Shown here: piece after piece, positions 44,491 through 54,429 of the stretch
Layout: every line of letters begins with the position of its first letter
Position numbering within the stretch: the first letter of the stretch is position 1
Source of the DNA: Candidatus Zixiibacteriota bacterium
Lineage (GTDB): Bacteria > Zixibacteria > MSB-5A5 > GN15 > FEB-12
Assembly: GCA_019038695.1 (NCBI GenBank)
Contig: JAHOYZ010000032.1
Span: 1-61,499 of the forward strand
Reading direction: 5' to 3'
DNA: 61,499 nt
Position numbers and translations under genes: made by a program
The notes under the pieces: generated by a model
What the model was told of the DNA's origin: nothing
The model's input: the letters and a program-made list of their open reading frames with translations, nothing else
Databases searched by the model: none

Positions 44491-45609
44491 CTACTTCTTA
44501 AACCCGAACTTGATCGCGTCGAACTCGCACGATTTGATACACTCGCCGCAGGATGTACAATCCGGGTGAGCCTTGGTATCCTCATCGAGTAGCTTCTTGA
44601 TTGTTGGACATGGAGAAGCCTCGATGCATTCGTCGCAATCGGTGCAGAGATCAAAATCGATCCGGATTCTCCCCGGTGCGATTTTCTCAAGGAACCATGT
44701 CAACGCTCCAATAGGACAAATGAGATAACAAAACGGTCGGTAGAGCATCAAACTGGCCAGCACCAGAATGGCCATCATGACAATCCAGGCGGCGTCGATG
44801 CTCCAATGAAGCAGCTCGAAGAAATTGATCGGTTCGTAGATACTGTAGGCCGAGAATGCTGTCCACATCTGTTCGGTGGCGTCATTCTCCGTATACTCAG
44901 CCAGCATCGCGATATGGTCCTTGATCCAGAAGAAGGACAGGATAAACATCGCCAACAGCGTCATACGAATCGTATTGAAAACTGTGAAGTTGAACTGCTT
45001 GAAGCGCGGCTTAAATGGAATCTTGTTAACCAAATCCTGTAGTGCCCCCAGCGGGCAGACCCAGCCACAGAACAGTTTGCGCCCGACAAGGCAGGGGATC
45101 ATAATTGCCAGGAACAAGGCCAGGAACATCGGGTAGAACTCGCCATGGGTGAACTTGAACATAAACAGCTTGGTGACGCCACACATTGGACTGGGATGCA
45201 AAGGATAGAAATAGTCCAGCCCGAACAGCACAAACACAACCAGCATACCAACGATCCTGACCCAGACGTTGATCCACTTGCCCATCAGGAGAATCAGGCC
45301 GATCATGGCGAAGACTACAAACAACAGATAGTGTGTCGCCTTCAGATGGTCCAGCACACCCGGAATGGTGTCTGCCGGGGGTTGGATCTGCTCCGTCTCT
45401 TGAGCGGTTGCCTGTTCGGCGGCTTCCTGGGCGGCTATGGCCTGAGCAATAGAAGCGGAATCATGGGCGTGGTCATGCACAATTTCGGTTGTGTCGATGC
45501 TGGCCTCAGCCGCAGTCGGCTCGGCGGTGGACTGAGCCATGACGGGTGAAGCCGCAAACAGCAAAGCCATCAGGCTCAATAGCATAATTGGGATCTTTTG
45601 TGTTTTCAT
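44491..45609 (-). CDS. NapH/YccM-type ferredoxin membrane protein
   Basis: A 372-residue inner-membrane iron-sulfur protein. After a signal-like segment ([16 protein letters not shown]) there is an Ala/Glu-rich exported stretch with HDHAHD, then several membrane segments, two CxxxCP motifs on the cytoplasmic side ([20 protein letters not shown]) and a C-terminal 2[4Fe-4S] ferredoxin domain ([25 protein letters not shown]). Relatives pass electrons between quinol and periplasmic or cytoplasmic partners. ATG 45609 is chosen as it opens the signal segment; an ORF extends upstream. No partner reductase is near, so its pathway is unclear. Confidence 0.85.
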   Translation of the reverse strand: MKTQKIPIMLLSLMALLFAASPVMAQSTAEPTAAEASIDTTEIVHDHAHDSASIAQAIAAQEAAEQATAQETEQIQPPADTIPGVLDHLKATHYLLFVVFAMIGLILLMGKWINVWVRIVGMLVVFVLFGLDYFYPLHPSPMCGVTKLFMFKFTHGEFYPMFLALFLAIMIPCLVGRKLFCGWVCPLGALQDLVNKIPFKPRFKQFNFTVFNTIRMTLLAMFILSFFWIKDHIAMLAEYTENDATEQMWTAFSAYSIYEPINFFELLHWSIDAAWIVMMAILVLASLMLYRPFCYLICPIGALTWFLEKIAPGRIRIDFDLCTDCDECIEASPCPTIKKLLDEDTKAHPDCTSCGECIKSCEFDAIKFGFKK

Positions 45610-45743
45610 CCGTAGAGTATATGTTTTCTTGCACCTTCTGTCAAGAACGTCAGTCACCATGTAGTACAAATTGCCCTTTCTCTTGCGACGTGTTCTGCGT
45701 ACATTCTGTGTCAAACAGGAAGGAATCAGAGGTTCGTTTCAAT

Positions 45744-46736
45744 ATGAAGAAAGTCAAAACAGCTGTTGTTGGTGTGGGATCATTGGGAAAACATCATCTC
45801 AAGTGGCTCAGCCGCATTGAGGAGTCCGAGTTGGTTGGATTCTATGAAACCGATCCGGAGTGTAAGGCACAGTTTGCCAAAGAATATGACGATGTTATCG
45901 CGTTTGAATCTCTTGAGCAGGTAGCGGAAGCAGCCGAGGCAGTCTCGGTGGTGGTGCCGACCAGCAAGCACTGCGAAGTTGCCTCCGTTCTGATTGACCG
46001 GGGGATTCATTGTCTGATTGAGAAGCCGGTTACTGCCACGTTGGACGAAGCGCTGACGCTGAAGAAAAAGGCAGAGACCGCCGGTGTCACAGTGGCTGTC
46101 GGACACATTGAACGTTTCAATCCGGCGGTACAGGCGGTCATGGATGCTGGAATCACACCAGCTTTTATCGAAGCTCATCGACTGGCGGCGTTTGATCCGC
46201 GCGGGACTGATGTAGCTGTGGTGCGCGATTTGATGATCCACGATATTGATTTGGTGCTGGGTTTTATTGATTCGAAGATTGTCGACATTCAGGCTTCGGC
46301 GGTGGCCGTTGTTTCCGACCGGGCCGATATTGCCAACGCCCGCCTTACTTTTGAGTGTGGAGCAGTAGCGAACCTGACTGCCTCGCGGATATCACTGCAC
46401 CAGATGCGTAAGCTGAGGATTTTCCAGCAGTCGGGCTATTTCTCGCTGGATCTGGCTAAGAAACAAGCCGATCTATACCGCTTGGTCGGTAATGATTATT
46501 CCGGTGATGGGTTCCGTGTCCCGATCGGAAAGTCGGACCGGGAACTTGTCTACACCAAAAAGCAGGACTCAGGTGAAGATATGCTTCAAATGGAGTTGAC
46601 GTCATTCCTCCGGGCTGTTGGGGAAAACAAGCCCCCGGCTGTGTCGCTTGAGGAGGGGACCGAAGCTCTTCGGGTGGCACTTGAAGTGGAGCGTATCGGT
46701 CAGGAATCACTGGAGCGGATGCTGGCTCGTAACTAA
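45744..46736 (+). CDS. Gfo/Idh/MocA family oxidoreductase (lipid A operon)
   Basis: A 330-residue NAD(P)-dependent oxidoreductase. The Rossmann motif GVGSLGKHHLKWL is near the N-terminus and the catalytic-type Lys is in EKPVTATLDEA, followed by GHIERFNPAV. It opens a tight operon with lpxB, waaA and lpxK. In some bacteria (Leptospira, Acidithiobacillus) GnnA, an oxidoreductase of this family, makes the 3-keto sugar nucleotide used to form the 2,3-diamino lipid A; this gene could be such an enzyme, but the partner aminotransferase GnnB is not in the window. ATG 45744 has AGAGG upstream. Confidence 0.82.
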   Translation: MKKVKTAVVGVGSLGKHHLKWLSRIEESELVGFYETDPECKAQFAKEYDDVIAFESLEQVAEAAEAVSVVVPTSKHCEVASVLIDRGIHCLIEKPVTATLDEALTLKKKAETAGVTVAVGHIERFNPAVQAVMDAGITPAFIEAHRLAAFDPRGTDVAVVRDLMIHDIDLVLGFIDSKIVDIQASAVAVVSDRADIANARLTFECGAVANLTASRISLHQMRKLRIFQQSGYFSLDLAKKQADLYRLVGNDYSGDGFRVPIGKSDRELVYTKKQDSGEDMLQMELTSFLRAVGENKPPAVSLEEGTEALRVALEVERIGQESLERMLARN

Positions 46737-46750
46737 GCGACAGGAGCGAG

Positions 46751-47857
46751 ATGGAACTCTTCCTATCAGCCGGTGACCCATCGGGCGACAATGCCGCAGC
46801 CCGACTTATTCAATCGATAAAGGCTCAAGATTCGGGATTTCGTTTCTTCGGTCTCGGACATAGCCGCTTAGCCGCACTGGGGCAGGAACAACTCGCCGAA
46901 AGCAACCGGTTGGCGGTGCTTGGTTTCTGGGAAGTCGCTCGTCAGTGGCGGTTCTTCCGACGTCTGATGTATCGCTGTGTCGAAGAGATCGAACGCCGTC
47001 GTCCTGAGGCAATCATACTTGTTGATTATCCCGGTTTCAATCTGAGGCTGGCGCAACGGGTAAAGAAGCTTGGCATTCCAATCATCTATTACATTTCACC
47101 TCAGGTCTGGGCGTGGGGGAAACGACGTGTGTCACAGATTCGAGAGCTGGTTGATCTCATGCTGGTCATTCTTCCTTTCGAAGAGGATTTCTTCCGAGGC
47201 CATGACATTCCAGTAAAATTCGTTGGACACTATTTGCTTGAGGATATTCCCCCCGAGTACATTTCATCGTCTCCACCAGAAGCCAACAGGCTATGTTTGT
47301 TGCCAGGGTCGCGTCCGCAGGAAGTGCACCGGATGTTGCCCACAATGTTGGAGACAGCACGAATACTGAATCATCGCTACGATACCAAGGCTGTTGTCGC
47401 TGGTCTGTCTGGTGTTGTTGACTACGAGAAGATGGCTTCGCCCTATGCCGCTGACGGAATCACAGTCGAGTACGATGATCCTCGTCGATGTATTTTCGAA
47501 AGCGATCTGGCTCTGACAGCATCCGGCACCGTCACGCTTGAGACCGGGATCATTGGTCGTCCGATGGTGGTCATTTACCGGACGGGATTCATAACGTATC
47601 AGATAGCTCGACGACTGATCGCGCTTGACAAGATCGCTCTGGTCAATTTGGTTGCCGGAGAGAAACTGGTTCCGGAGTTGATCCAACAGGAGGCATCGCC
47701 GGTCCGGATTAGTGAGGAACTTACGAAGTTCATGGATGACAGGCAACGCTACGAATCAGTACGGGAGCATTTGTGCCGGGTACCGGAGATGCTGGGCGGA
47801 GTGGGTGCCTCGGATCGGGCAGCGCGTCTCATTCTGGATCATCTGAGGGAAGGGTAA
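46751..47857 (+). CDS. lpxB: Lipid-A-disaccharide synthase
   Basis: A 368-residue GT19 glycosyltransferase that joins UDP-2,3-diacylglucosamine and 2,3-diacylglucosamine 1-phosphate into the lipid A disaccharide at the inner membrane. It starts MELFLSAGDPSGDN, and has VDYPGFNLRLAQRVKKLG, YYISPQVWAWGKRRVSQI, LLPGSRPQEVHRMLP and TASGTVTLETGIIGRPMVV, all LpxB hallmarks. It follows the oxidoreductase by 14 bases and precedes waaA by 3 bases. Confidence 0.97.
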   Translation: MELFLSAGDPSGDNAAARLIQSIKAQDSGFRFFGLGHSRLAALGQEQLAESNRLAVLGFWEVARQWRFFRRLMYRCVEEIERRRPEAIILVDYPGFNLRLAQRVKKLGIPIIYYISPQVWAWGKRRVSQIRELVDLMLVILPFEEDFFRGHDIPVKFVGHYLLEDIPPEYISSSPPEANRLCLLPGSRPQEVHRMLPTMLETARILNHRYDTKAVVAGLSGVVDYEKMASPYAADGITVEYDDPRRCIFESDLALTASGTVTLETGIIGRPMVVIYRTGFITYQIARRLIALDKIALVNLVAGEKLVPELIQQEASPVRISEELTKFMDDRQRYESVREHLCRVPEMLGGVGASDRAARLILDHLREG

Positions 47858-47860
47858 GCT

Positions 47861-49105
47861 TTGCTTATTCTATATCGTCTGCTAACCACACTCATCTATC
47901 TGGTGGCTTTCCCTATACTCCGGCTCAGAGCAGCAAGCGGCGATTTGAAATGGCGCCACCGCCTCGGACTGATTCCAGCCGATGAATCTTCTGATATTTG
48001 GTTGCATGCCTCATCGGTTGGAGAAGTGAAGGTCATATCCTACTTACTGCAATACCTTCGTGATAAAAAACCCGCATTGCGAATGCGCCTCACGGTAATG
48101 ACCGACGCTGGATTCAAAGTAGCCCAACAACTCGATATCCCCGGCCTGGCCGTTGGCTTCCTTCCGCTTGACAGTCTCCCGACCGTTCGAAGAAGCATGC
48201 AGGCGATCAATCCAGCAGTGCTGGTTATTGCTGAGACGGAGATATGGCCTAATCTAATAATGGAGGCTGACCGCCGATCCGTCCCGCAGATTCTAGTTAA
48301 TGGTCGTATGACAGAACGGGCCTTCCGGCGATACAATCGGGCTACGGGATTCATGCGACACCTGCTGAGCCGATATGACCACTTCTTCTTCAAAACAGAC
48401 GAGGATGCCAGTCGTTATCGGCAATTGGGAGTCGCGGATGAGAAGTCGATTGTTGCAGGTGATATGAAATTTGACGCTCCTCTGCTTCCTCGTTCGGAAG
48501 GCCGACGAGCAGAGATTAGATATCGCCTCGGAGTTAGCCCACAGGATTTTCTGATAGTAGCCGGTTCTACAAGGAAAGGAGAAGAGGCACTTCTCCTTGA
48601 AGCATTCGCAACCCGATTATCCGCTGATGGTTCGGCTGGGCTGCGACTGGTAATGGCGCCTCGACATTTGGAGCGTATCGACGACGTCAAACAAATGTGT
48701 ATTGATGCCGGAGTTCGATATGCCATCTACGGCGATTCCGACGTGCAGGCTCAAGTCATATTGATCAATCAGATGGGAGTACTCAGCGATCTATATATGG
48801 CTTCTGATATTTGTTTTGTAGGTGGGACGCTGGTGGATATCGGCGGCCATAATGTGCTCGAACCGGTCTGGGCTGGTTCGCCGGTTCTCTTCGGTCCGCA
48901 TGTGAGTAACGTTCTGGAGGCAGCCACTTATATTCTCAGCAACAACTATGGTGCTCAGGTCTCTACTGGTTCCGAGTTAGCTGAAGTCGTTGCTCATGTT
49001 CAAGCGGGGGAGACCAGGTTTACGATTAAAAGCGACGACGCACGACCCGACTCGGCAACAGCACGAGCGGGTGACTACATTCTTGGCAGGTTGAGCGATG
49101 TTTGA
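47861..49105 (+). CDS. waaA: 3-deoxy-D-manno-octulosonic acid transferase
   Basis: A 414-residue GT30 enzyme that adds Kdo to lipid IV-A. It has an N-terminal membrane anchor (LYRLLTTLIYLVAFPIL), the ASSVGEVKVISYLL site near residue 50, TVMTDAGFKVAQQL, ETEIWPNLI, FCFVGGTLVDIGGHNVLEP (in place FVGGTLVDIGGHN). The start is TTG 47861 with GAGGGAAGGG upstream, 3 bases after lpxB. Its stop overlaps the lpxK start. It could add one or more Kdo units. Confidence 0.96.
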   Translation: MLILYRLLTTLIYLVAFPILRLRAASGDLKWRHRLGLIPADESSDIWLHASSVGEVKVISYLLQYLRDKKPALRMRLTVMTDAGFKVAQQLDIPGLAVGFLPLDSLPTVRRSMQAINPAVLVIAETEIWPNLIMEADRRSVPQILVNGRMTERAFRRYNRATGFMRHLLSRYDHFFFKTDEDASRYRQLGVADEKSIVAGDMKFDAPLLPRSEGRRAEIRYRLGVSPQDFLIVAGSTRKGEEALLLEAFATRLSADGSAGLRLVMAPRHLERIDDVKQMCIDAGVRYAIYGDSDVQAQVILINQMGVLSDLYMASDICFVGGTLVDIGGHNVLEPVWAGSPVLFGPHVSNVLEAATYILSNNYGAQVSTGSELAEVVAHVQAGETRFTIKSDDARPDSATARAGDYILGRLSDV

Positions 49106-50183
49106 ACGATGGTGGAAAGCATACCTTAGACGCCCGGATTTGTCTGGATGGTCGCTACTGGTTCCATTATTCTGGTTGGCTTCGGCTATCTATCGAGTGG
49201 CTTCACGACTGCACAGGGTGTGGCCGCGCACTGTCATGAGGGTGAGTATCCCAATCATCTCCGTCGGTAACATCACTGTTGGCGGGACGGGCAAGACTCC
49301 GGTGGTGGCGATGCTGGCACGCTCATTTATCGAAGAAGGTTTCCAGGTCGGTATCATATCCTCCGGTTGGGGGCGCCATTCTGATGACGCCGTTCTTGAG
49401 CCGGGTTACAAGATGTCGAAGTTATCGGTCGAGCTGACCGGGGATGAAGTCAAGCTACTCGCTATGCTTCTTCCAGAGGCGATTTTCTCCGTGGATAGTT
49501 CCAAGACTATTGCCGCAGAGCGATTGGCCGAGCATGGTGGGATTGATTTGATGATTGTCGATGACGGTTTCCAGCATTTTGGGCTGGCCCGTGATGTTGA
49601 CATCGTTACCTACGATGCCGCCGTTGAATCTCGCCGCCTTAAGACTTTTCCGATCGGTGTTCTCCGGGAGCCATTGACAGGCTTGAAACGGGCTGACATC
49701 ATCCTGATAACACGTGCCAATTTCGCTGAGGATATCACACAATTGCGGCAGAAGCTTACCCGGATCAACCCCGGGGCGGATATGTATCATGCCCAGTTTT
49801 TCGCACCGGAACTGGTAGGGAGTGAACGACGGTATCCCATCAAGTACCTTGATGACAAATCAGTATTTCTGTTTGCTGGAATCGGGAATTTTATACCGTT
49901 GCGCAGACAACTTGATGCTCTGGCCGGTGATCTTGATGAAGCGATGGAGCTGTCAGATCACCAGGTTTATACGCCTGAGTTGCTCTCAGAGATCAAGCGG
50001 CGGGCCGACAGTTGTGGCTCGGATGTAATTGTCACTACCGGCAAAGACTGGGTCAAATTGGGAAGCTTTGATTTCGGACGGGAAATATACTATCTTGGGC
50101 AGTCAATAGACCTTGATCCGGGTGAGGAAAAATTGACAACTTTGTTACGTGACAAGTTGAATCTTCAGAAGCGAGGCCGTTGA
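49098..50183 (+). CDS. lpxK: Tetraacyldisaccharide 4'-kinase
   Basis: A 361-residue kinase that phosphorylates the lipid A precursor at the 4' position. The P-loop is in VGNITVGGTGKTP, followed by ISSGWGRHSDD and the Walker-B-like DDGFQHFGLARDVDIV. The N-terminus is a membrane-associated helix region. It overlaps waaA by 8 bases and its stop TGA shares bases with the nadB start, so the whole segment is translationally coupled. Confidence 0.96.
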   Translation: MFERWWKAYLRRPDLSGWSLLVPLFWLASAIYRVASRLHRVWPRTVMRVSIPIISVGNITVGGTGKTPVVAMLARSFIEEGFQVGIISSGWGRHSDDAVLEPGYKMSKLSVELTGDEVKLLAMLLPEAIFSVDSSKTIAAERLAEHGGIDLMIVDDGFQHFGLARDVDIVTYDAAVESRRLKTFPIGVLREPLTGLKRADIILITRANFAEDITQLRQKLTRINPGADMYHAQFFAPELVGSERRYPIKYLDDKSVFLFAGIGNFIPLRRQLDALAGDLDEAMELSDHQVYTPELLSEIKRRADSCGSDVIVTTGKDWVKLGSFDFGREIYYLGQSIDLDPGEEKLTTLLRDKLNLQKRGR

Positions 50184-51787
50184 TGGAACGCCAGTATGAT
50201 TTTCTTGTGGCCGGTACCGGAATCGCAGGATTGTTCTATGCGCTTGAGGTTGCCCGGCTAAACCCGGGGGTGCGAATAGCGATCGTGACCAAGAAGGCGG
50301 CTGAAGACACCAATACGAATCGGGCGCAAGGCGGTATCGCGGCCGTTCTGGGTGGCACTGACTCGTTTGATTCACATGTCAGGGACACGCTCACAGCCGG
50401 GTGTGGATTGTGCCACGAGGATGTGGTCCGAGAGATCATTCATGCCGCGCCAGCCGCGATCGCTGATCTTGTGGCCTATGGAGTTAAGTTCACAAGACGG
50501 GGTGGTCACTACAGCCTCGGTCGTGAAGGAGGCCACTCAGTGTCCCGCGTTGTGCGAGCAGGAGATCTGACCGGCGGTGAGATTGAGCGAGCTCTGTTGG
50601 CGGCATGTGATGCGAGTTCAGCCCAGATCGATTTTTTCCGAGATCACATTGTACTCGACTTGATTGTGGGCCAAACCGAAGATGGACGGGTATGCTCGGG
50701 GGCATATGTCTTCGCCGAGGAAGATAGAGAGTTTATCGCTTTTTGTGCACCAGTAACGCTTCTGGCAACCGGTGGACTGGGCCAAGTGTACTACCATACC
50801 AGTAATCCTATGATTGCAACCGGCGACGGAATCGCTATCGCCCACCGGGCCGGGGTGTCGGTCGGCAATCTGGAGTTCATTCAGTTTCATCCGACTACTC
50901 TTTTCAGTCCCGAACGATGGCCGTTTCTAATATCCGAGGCGGTACGTGGCGAGGGCGGACGACTGCTCTCGGTTGACGGACGTCTCATCATGGAGAATGC
51001 TCACGAACTGAAGGACCTTGCGCCGCGAGATGTTGTCGCTCGAACGATTCACAAGGAACTTAAAGAGAGCGGCCGGGAGTTCGTACTGCTTGACATAAGT
51101 CATCGCGACGAAGAATTTATCAAGGAAAGATTCCCGAATATCTATCGCACCTGTCGGCAGCGCGGTTTTGATATTACCAAGCGACCGGTTCCCGTTGTTC
51201 CTGCCGCTCACTACTCGTGTGGTGGAGTCATGGCGGGTCTCGACGGTGAGACAGAGTTGGCCGGGTTGTATGTGGCCGGTGAGATAGCTATGACAGGGAT
51301 GCACGGAGCCAATCGCCTGGCTTCGAATTCGCTTCTGGAAGCGGTCGTGATGGCCAAACGGTCAGCCCAGGTTTCGTGCGATTACGGCAGGACAGCGAGT
51401 GCGACGGTGACTATGCCGACCGATCATGCCCTGGCTTCGTCGCTTCACACCTCGGGTGAAAAAGTACTATTGGCTCATGATCGTCATCAACTCGGACGGA
51501 TAATGTCGGACTTCGTTGGCATTGTTCGCAACGAAACCCTCCTGAAATTAGCCCTGGACAAGGTTCAGAAGATGAGATCGGTTGTCGAGCAGCACTACCT
51601 GGCAACCCCGGCTACCTACGACGTAATCGAACTGCGCAACATGACTACCGTCTCGGAGTTGATTATCCGGTCTGCGCTCATGCGTAAGGAATCACGCGGC
51701 TTGCAGTGGATCGAAGACTATCCTGACACCGATGACACCTTACTCAATGACACTATCATCCCCGGAGCACCTGATACGAAAGAGTAA
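50183..51787 (+). CDS. nadB: L-aspartate oxidase
   Basis: A 534-residue FAD enzyme that oxidises aspartate to iminoaspartate, the first step of NAD synthesis. FAD motif GTGIAGLFYALEVA opens the protein; NRAQGGIAA, LATGGLGQVY, EFIQFHPTT, RGEGG, AAHYSCGGV and GMHGANRLASNSLLE are diagnostic for the NadB/Sdh group, with NadB-like length. ATG 50183 has GCGAGG upstream; a TTG one codon before exists. It is co-transcribed with the lipid A genes and precedes guaA by one base; nadA and nadC are not in the window. Confidence 0.96.
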   Translation: MERQYDFLVAGTGIAGLFYALEVARLNPGVRIAIVTKKAAEDTNTNRAQGGIAAVLGGTDSFDSHVRDTLTAGCGLCHEDVVREIIHAAPAAIADLVAYGVKFTRRGGHYSLGREGGHSVSRVVRAGDLTGGEIERALLAACDASSAQIDFFRDHIVLDLIVGQTEDGRVCSGAYVFAEEDREFIAFCAPVTLLATGGLGQVYYHTSNPMIATGDGIAIAHRAGVSVGNLEFIQFHPTTLFSPERWPFLISEAVRGEGGRLLSVDGRLIMENAHELKDLAPRDVVARTIHKELKESGREFVLLDISHRDEEFIKERFPNIYRTCRQRGFDITKRPVPVVPAAHYSCGGVMAGLDGETELAGLYVAGEIAMTGMHGANRLASNSLLEAVVMAKRSAQVSCDYGRTASATVTMPTDHALASSLHTSGEKVLLAHDRHQLGRIMSDFVGIVRNETLLKLALDKVQKMRSVVEQHYLATPATYDVIELRNMTTVSELIIRSALMRKESRGLQWIEDYPDTDDTLLNDTIIPGAPDTKE

Positions 51788-51788
51788 T

Positions 51789-53330
51789 ATGGCTACCCAT
51801 CATGAAATGATACTGATCCTTGATTTCGGTTCACAGTATACTCAATTAATTGCCCGTCGCGTGCGCGAGGCCAGCGTGTATTGTGAAATCGTGCCCTGCA
51901 CTGCTGATCTCAGTCGCTTCAGCGAGGCACATGTGCGGGGGTACATTCTGTCCGGTGGACCGTCTTCTCTGAGTGATTCCGAAGCGCCCCGAATGCCGGC
52001 TTCGTTTTTCGATACCGACAAACCAATACTTGGCATCTGCTACGGGATGCAGTTGCTGGCCGATCGTTTTGGCGGTCGACTCGAAGCTTCTCAAACCCGG
52101 GAGTATGGGCGGGCTCATTTCAGCGCTGCAAATGATAGCTCTCTTCTGGCTGGGATATCCAGTCGCTCTGAGGTGTGGATGTCGCACGGTGATTCGATTG
52201 TCGAGATGCCGGAAGGATTTCATCAAATCGGCACCACCGACACCCTGGCAATGGCTGCTATTGAGAACCCGGATCGGAAATTCTATGGCATACAGTTTCA
52301 CCCTGAGGTGCACCATACTACTGAGGGAAAACGTATTGTTGAGAATTTCCTGTCTGGCATTTGCGGTCTCAAGGGGGATTGGACTACCGAGACTTTCATC
52401 GAATCATCGGTAACCGGTATCAAAGCGCAGGTGGGCGATAATGGTGTGGCGCTCGGTATTTCTGGAGGTATCGATTCCACAGTGGCTGCTATGCTTCTGT
52501 CACGAGCAGTTGGTAAGAACCTCCATGCCATATTTGTTGATAACGGTTTATTGCGTAAGAACGAGTTCACTGAGGTTGTTGCGATGCTTCGAACTTTGGA
52601 TATCGATCTTCATCCGGTAGATGCGTCGGTCACGTTTCTGGCTCGTCTGGAGGGAGTGAGTGACCCGGAGAAAAAACGAAAGATTATCGGCAACACATTC
52701 ATAGATGTCTTTGAGGCTGAGGCGGCCAGGATCGGCGATATTAAGTTCCTGGCCCAGGGAACGCTCTATCCCGATGTGATTGAATCGGTTTCATTCAAGG
52801 GGCCCTCGGCCACCATTAAGTCCCACCATAATGTTGGTGGACTCAAAGACCGTATGAAATTGCGGTTGGTAGAACCGCTAAGGGAGCTGTTCAAGGATGA
52901 AGTTCGAGCCACGGGAAGACTACTCGGCTTGCCGGATAGTTTCATTGGGCGACATCCATTCCCCGGTCCGGGATTGGCTGTGCGGATACTGGGCGAGATT
53001 ACCAAAGAGCGGTGCGACCTTCTACGGGAAGTGGATGCGATTTTCATTGAGGAACTGCACGCCAACAATATATATAACGATATCTGGCAGGCATTTGCTG
53101 TCCTCCTGCCAATCAGGGCAGTGGGTGTTATGGGCGACGAACGAACCTATGAGAATGTTGTCGCTTTGCGGGCTGTCACTTCGGTGGATGGTATGACAGC
53201 CGATTGGGCACATATTGATCATGACATCCTGGCCCATATCTCCAACCGGATTATTCGTGAAGTCGTGGGAGTCAACCGCGTGGTGTACGACGTTTCGTCC
53301 AAACCACCAGCTACTATTGAATGGGAGTGA
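51789..53330 (+). CDS. guaA: GMP synthase (glutamine-hydrolysing)
   Basis: A 513-residue enzyme turning XMP into GMP with glutamine and ATP. The class I glutaminase domain has the nucleophile in LGICYGMQLLADRFGG and YGIQFHPEVHHT; the ATP-pyrophosphatase domain has GISGGIDSTVAAML; the C-terminal dimerisation domain ends KPPATIEWE. The ATG at 51789 (MATHHEMILILDFGSQYTQ) is the family start, just after nadB; the frame extends upstream without a good start. It is the last gene of the lipid A/nadB/guaA run. Confidence 0.98.
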   Translation: MATHHEMILILDFGSQYTQLIARRVREASVYCEIVPCTADLSRFSEAHVRGYILSGGPSSLSDSEAPRMPASFFDTDKPILGICYGMQLLADRFGGRLEASQTREYGRAHFSAANDSSLLAGISSRSEVWMSHGDSIVEMPEGFHQIGTTDTLAMAAIENPDRKFYGIQFHPEVHHTTEGKRIVENFLSGICGLKGDWTTETFIESSVTGIKAQVGDNGVALGISGGIDSTVAAMLLSRAVGKNLHAIFVDNGLLRKNEFTEVVAMLRTLDIDLHPVDASVTFLARLEGVSDPEKKRKIIGNTFIDVFEAEAARIGDIKFLAQGTLYPDVIESVSFKGPSATIKSHHNVGGLKDRMKLRLVEPLRELFKDEVRATGRLLGLPDSFIGRHPFPGPGLAVRILGEITKERCDLLREVDAIFIEELHANNIYNDIWQAFAVLLPIRAVGVMGDERTYENVVALRAVTSVDGMTADWAHIDHDILAHISNRIIREVVGVNRVVYDVSSKPPATIEWE

Positions 53331-53391
53331 CAACGCTTATCGTGTGGCTCTCCTGTGAGCATGGATATAGATTCAAGTGAGATTACTTAGC

Positions 53392-54225
53392 ATGATACTC
53401 TGGCCGATTCTAACTATCGTTGTTATCTTCATTGCCTTTGGTGCATATTTATACCTAATGCAGGACAAGATGGTTTTCTTTCCGACCAGCGAACTGGTTG
53501 TGACACCGGACGAGATTGGCTTGCAATATGAAGATGTATTCATCGAAGTAGACGCCGGGGAGAAAATCCATGCCTGGTGGTTGAAGACTACTGCGACCGA
53601 TCAAGCCGAACCAAGGCCGGTGGTGCTTTTCTGTCATGGCAATGGCGGGAATATCTCGCACCGGTTGGAAACGATTGAGTATGTGCTCAGGTTGGGGGCG
53701 GATATCTTTATCTTCGACTTTCGCGGCTACGGACAGTCTGATGGTAAACCTAACGAGAAGAATATCTATGCCGATGCCAGAGCCTCCTACGAATGGCTGA
53801 CGAATGAAGGCAAGTATGCTCCGGAGCAGGTTGTCGTATTTGGTCGGTCACTGGGAGGAGTGGTGGCGGTTGATCTGGCGTATCAAGTGCAGTGCCGTGG
53901 CCTGGTAGTGGAATCGTCATTGACCTCGGCGGCAGCTATGGCTGCTAAGATGTTTCCGTTTTTCCCGGTGGGGGTGTTGCTTCGGTATAAGCTCAATTCG
54001 CTGGAGAAGATCACTGGTATTTCCTGTCCGGTGTTGGTGACCCATTCGCCCGATGATGACATTATTCCGTTTGAAATGGGTGAACAGTTGTATGCGGCGG
54101 CCAATAAGCCCAAACGCTTTGTTAAACTTCGCGGCACTCACAACGAACTGGCGTATTTTAAGGACGGGGAATATCGCACAGCGTTGGTAGAACTCATCTT
54201 TGGTCGAGCTTCGTTCTGGCAGTAG
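53392..54225 (+). CDS. Alpha/beta hydrolase, BEM46/ABHD17-like
   Basis: A 277-residue serine hydrolase with an N-terminal membrane anchor (ILTIVVIFIAFGAYLYLM). The LFCHGNGGNISHRL oxyanion region, FDFRGYGQSDGKP, the nucleophile in FGRSLGGVVAV, the Asp in HSPDDDIIPF and the His in GTHNEL make the full catalytic set. Such enzymes are esterases, lipases or depalmitoylases; the substrate here is unknown. The start may also be GTG 53377; ATG 53392 is taken since it begins the hydrophobic anchor. A GTTGAAACTG/CAGTTTCGAC hairpin without T-run follows at 54234-54257. Confidence 0.88.
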   Translation: MILWPILTIVVIFIAFGAYLYLMQDKMVFFPTSELVVTPDEIGLQYEDVFIEVDAGEKIHAWWLKTTATDQAEPRPVVLFCHGNGGNISHRLETIEYVLRLGADIFIFDFRGYGQSDGKPNEKNIYADARASYEWLTNEGKYAPEQVVVFGRSLGGVVAVDLAYQVQCRGLVVESSLTSAAAMAAKMFPFFPVGVLLRYKLNSLEKITGISCPVLVTHSPDDDIIPFEMGEQLYAAANKPKRFVKLRGTHNELAYFKDGEYRTALVELIFGRASFWQ

Positions 54226-54429
54226 CCGAGTAGGTTGAAACTGTCTTCAGTTTCGACATCTGCCGCATGATCTTTGGCAATTCGTTCTCCGAGATCATTG
54301 ACAGTCGAGCCACGATTGAATATAATAACCCAAAGGGTTGGCCCGAGGAAGTGATGCGGACACTAATTGTCACTGACCGACCTGCCATGCTTAGATGGCT
54401 CCGGTCGAGACACAACCGAGGATTGATTG

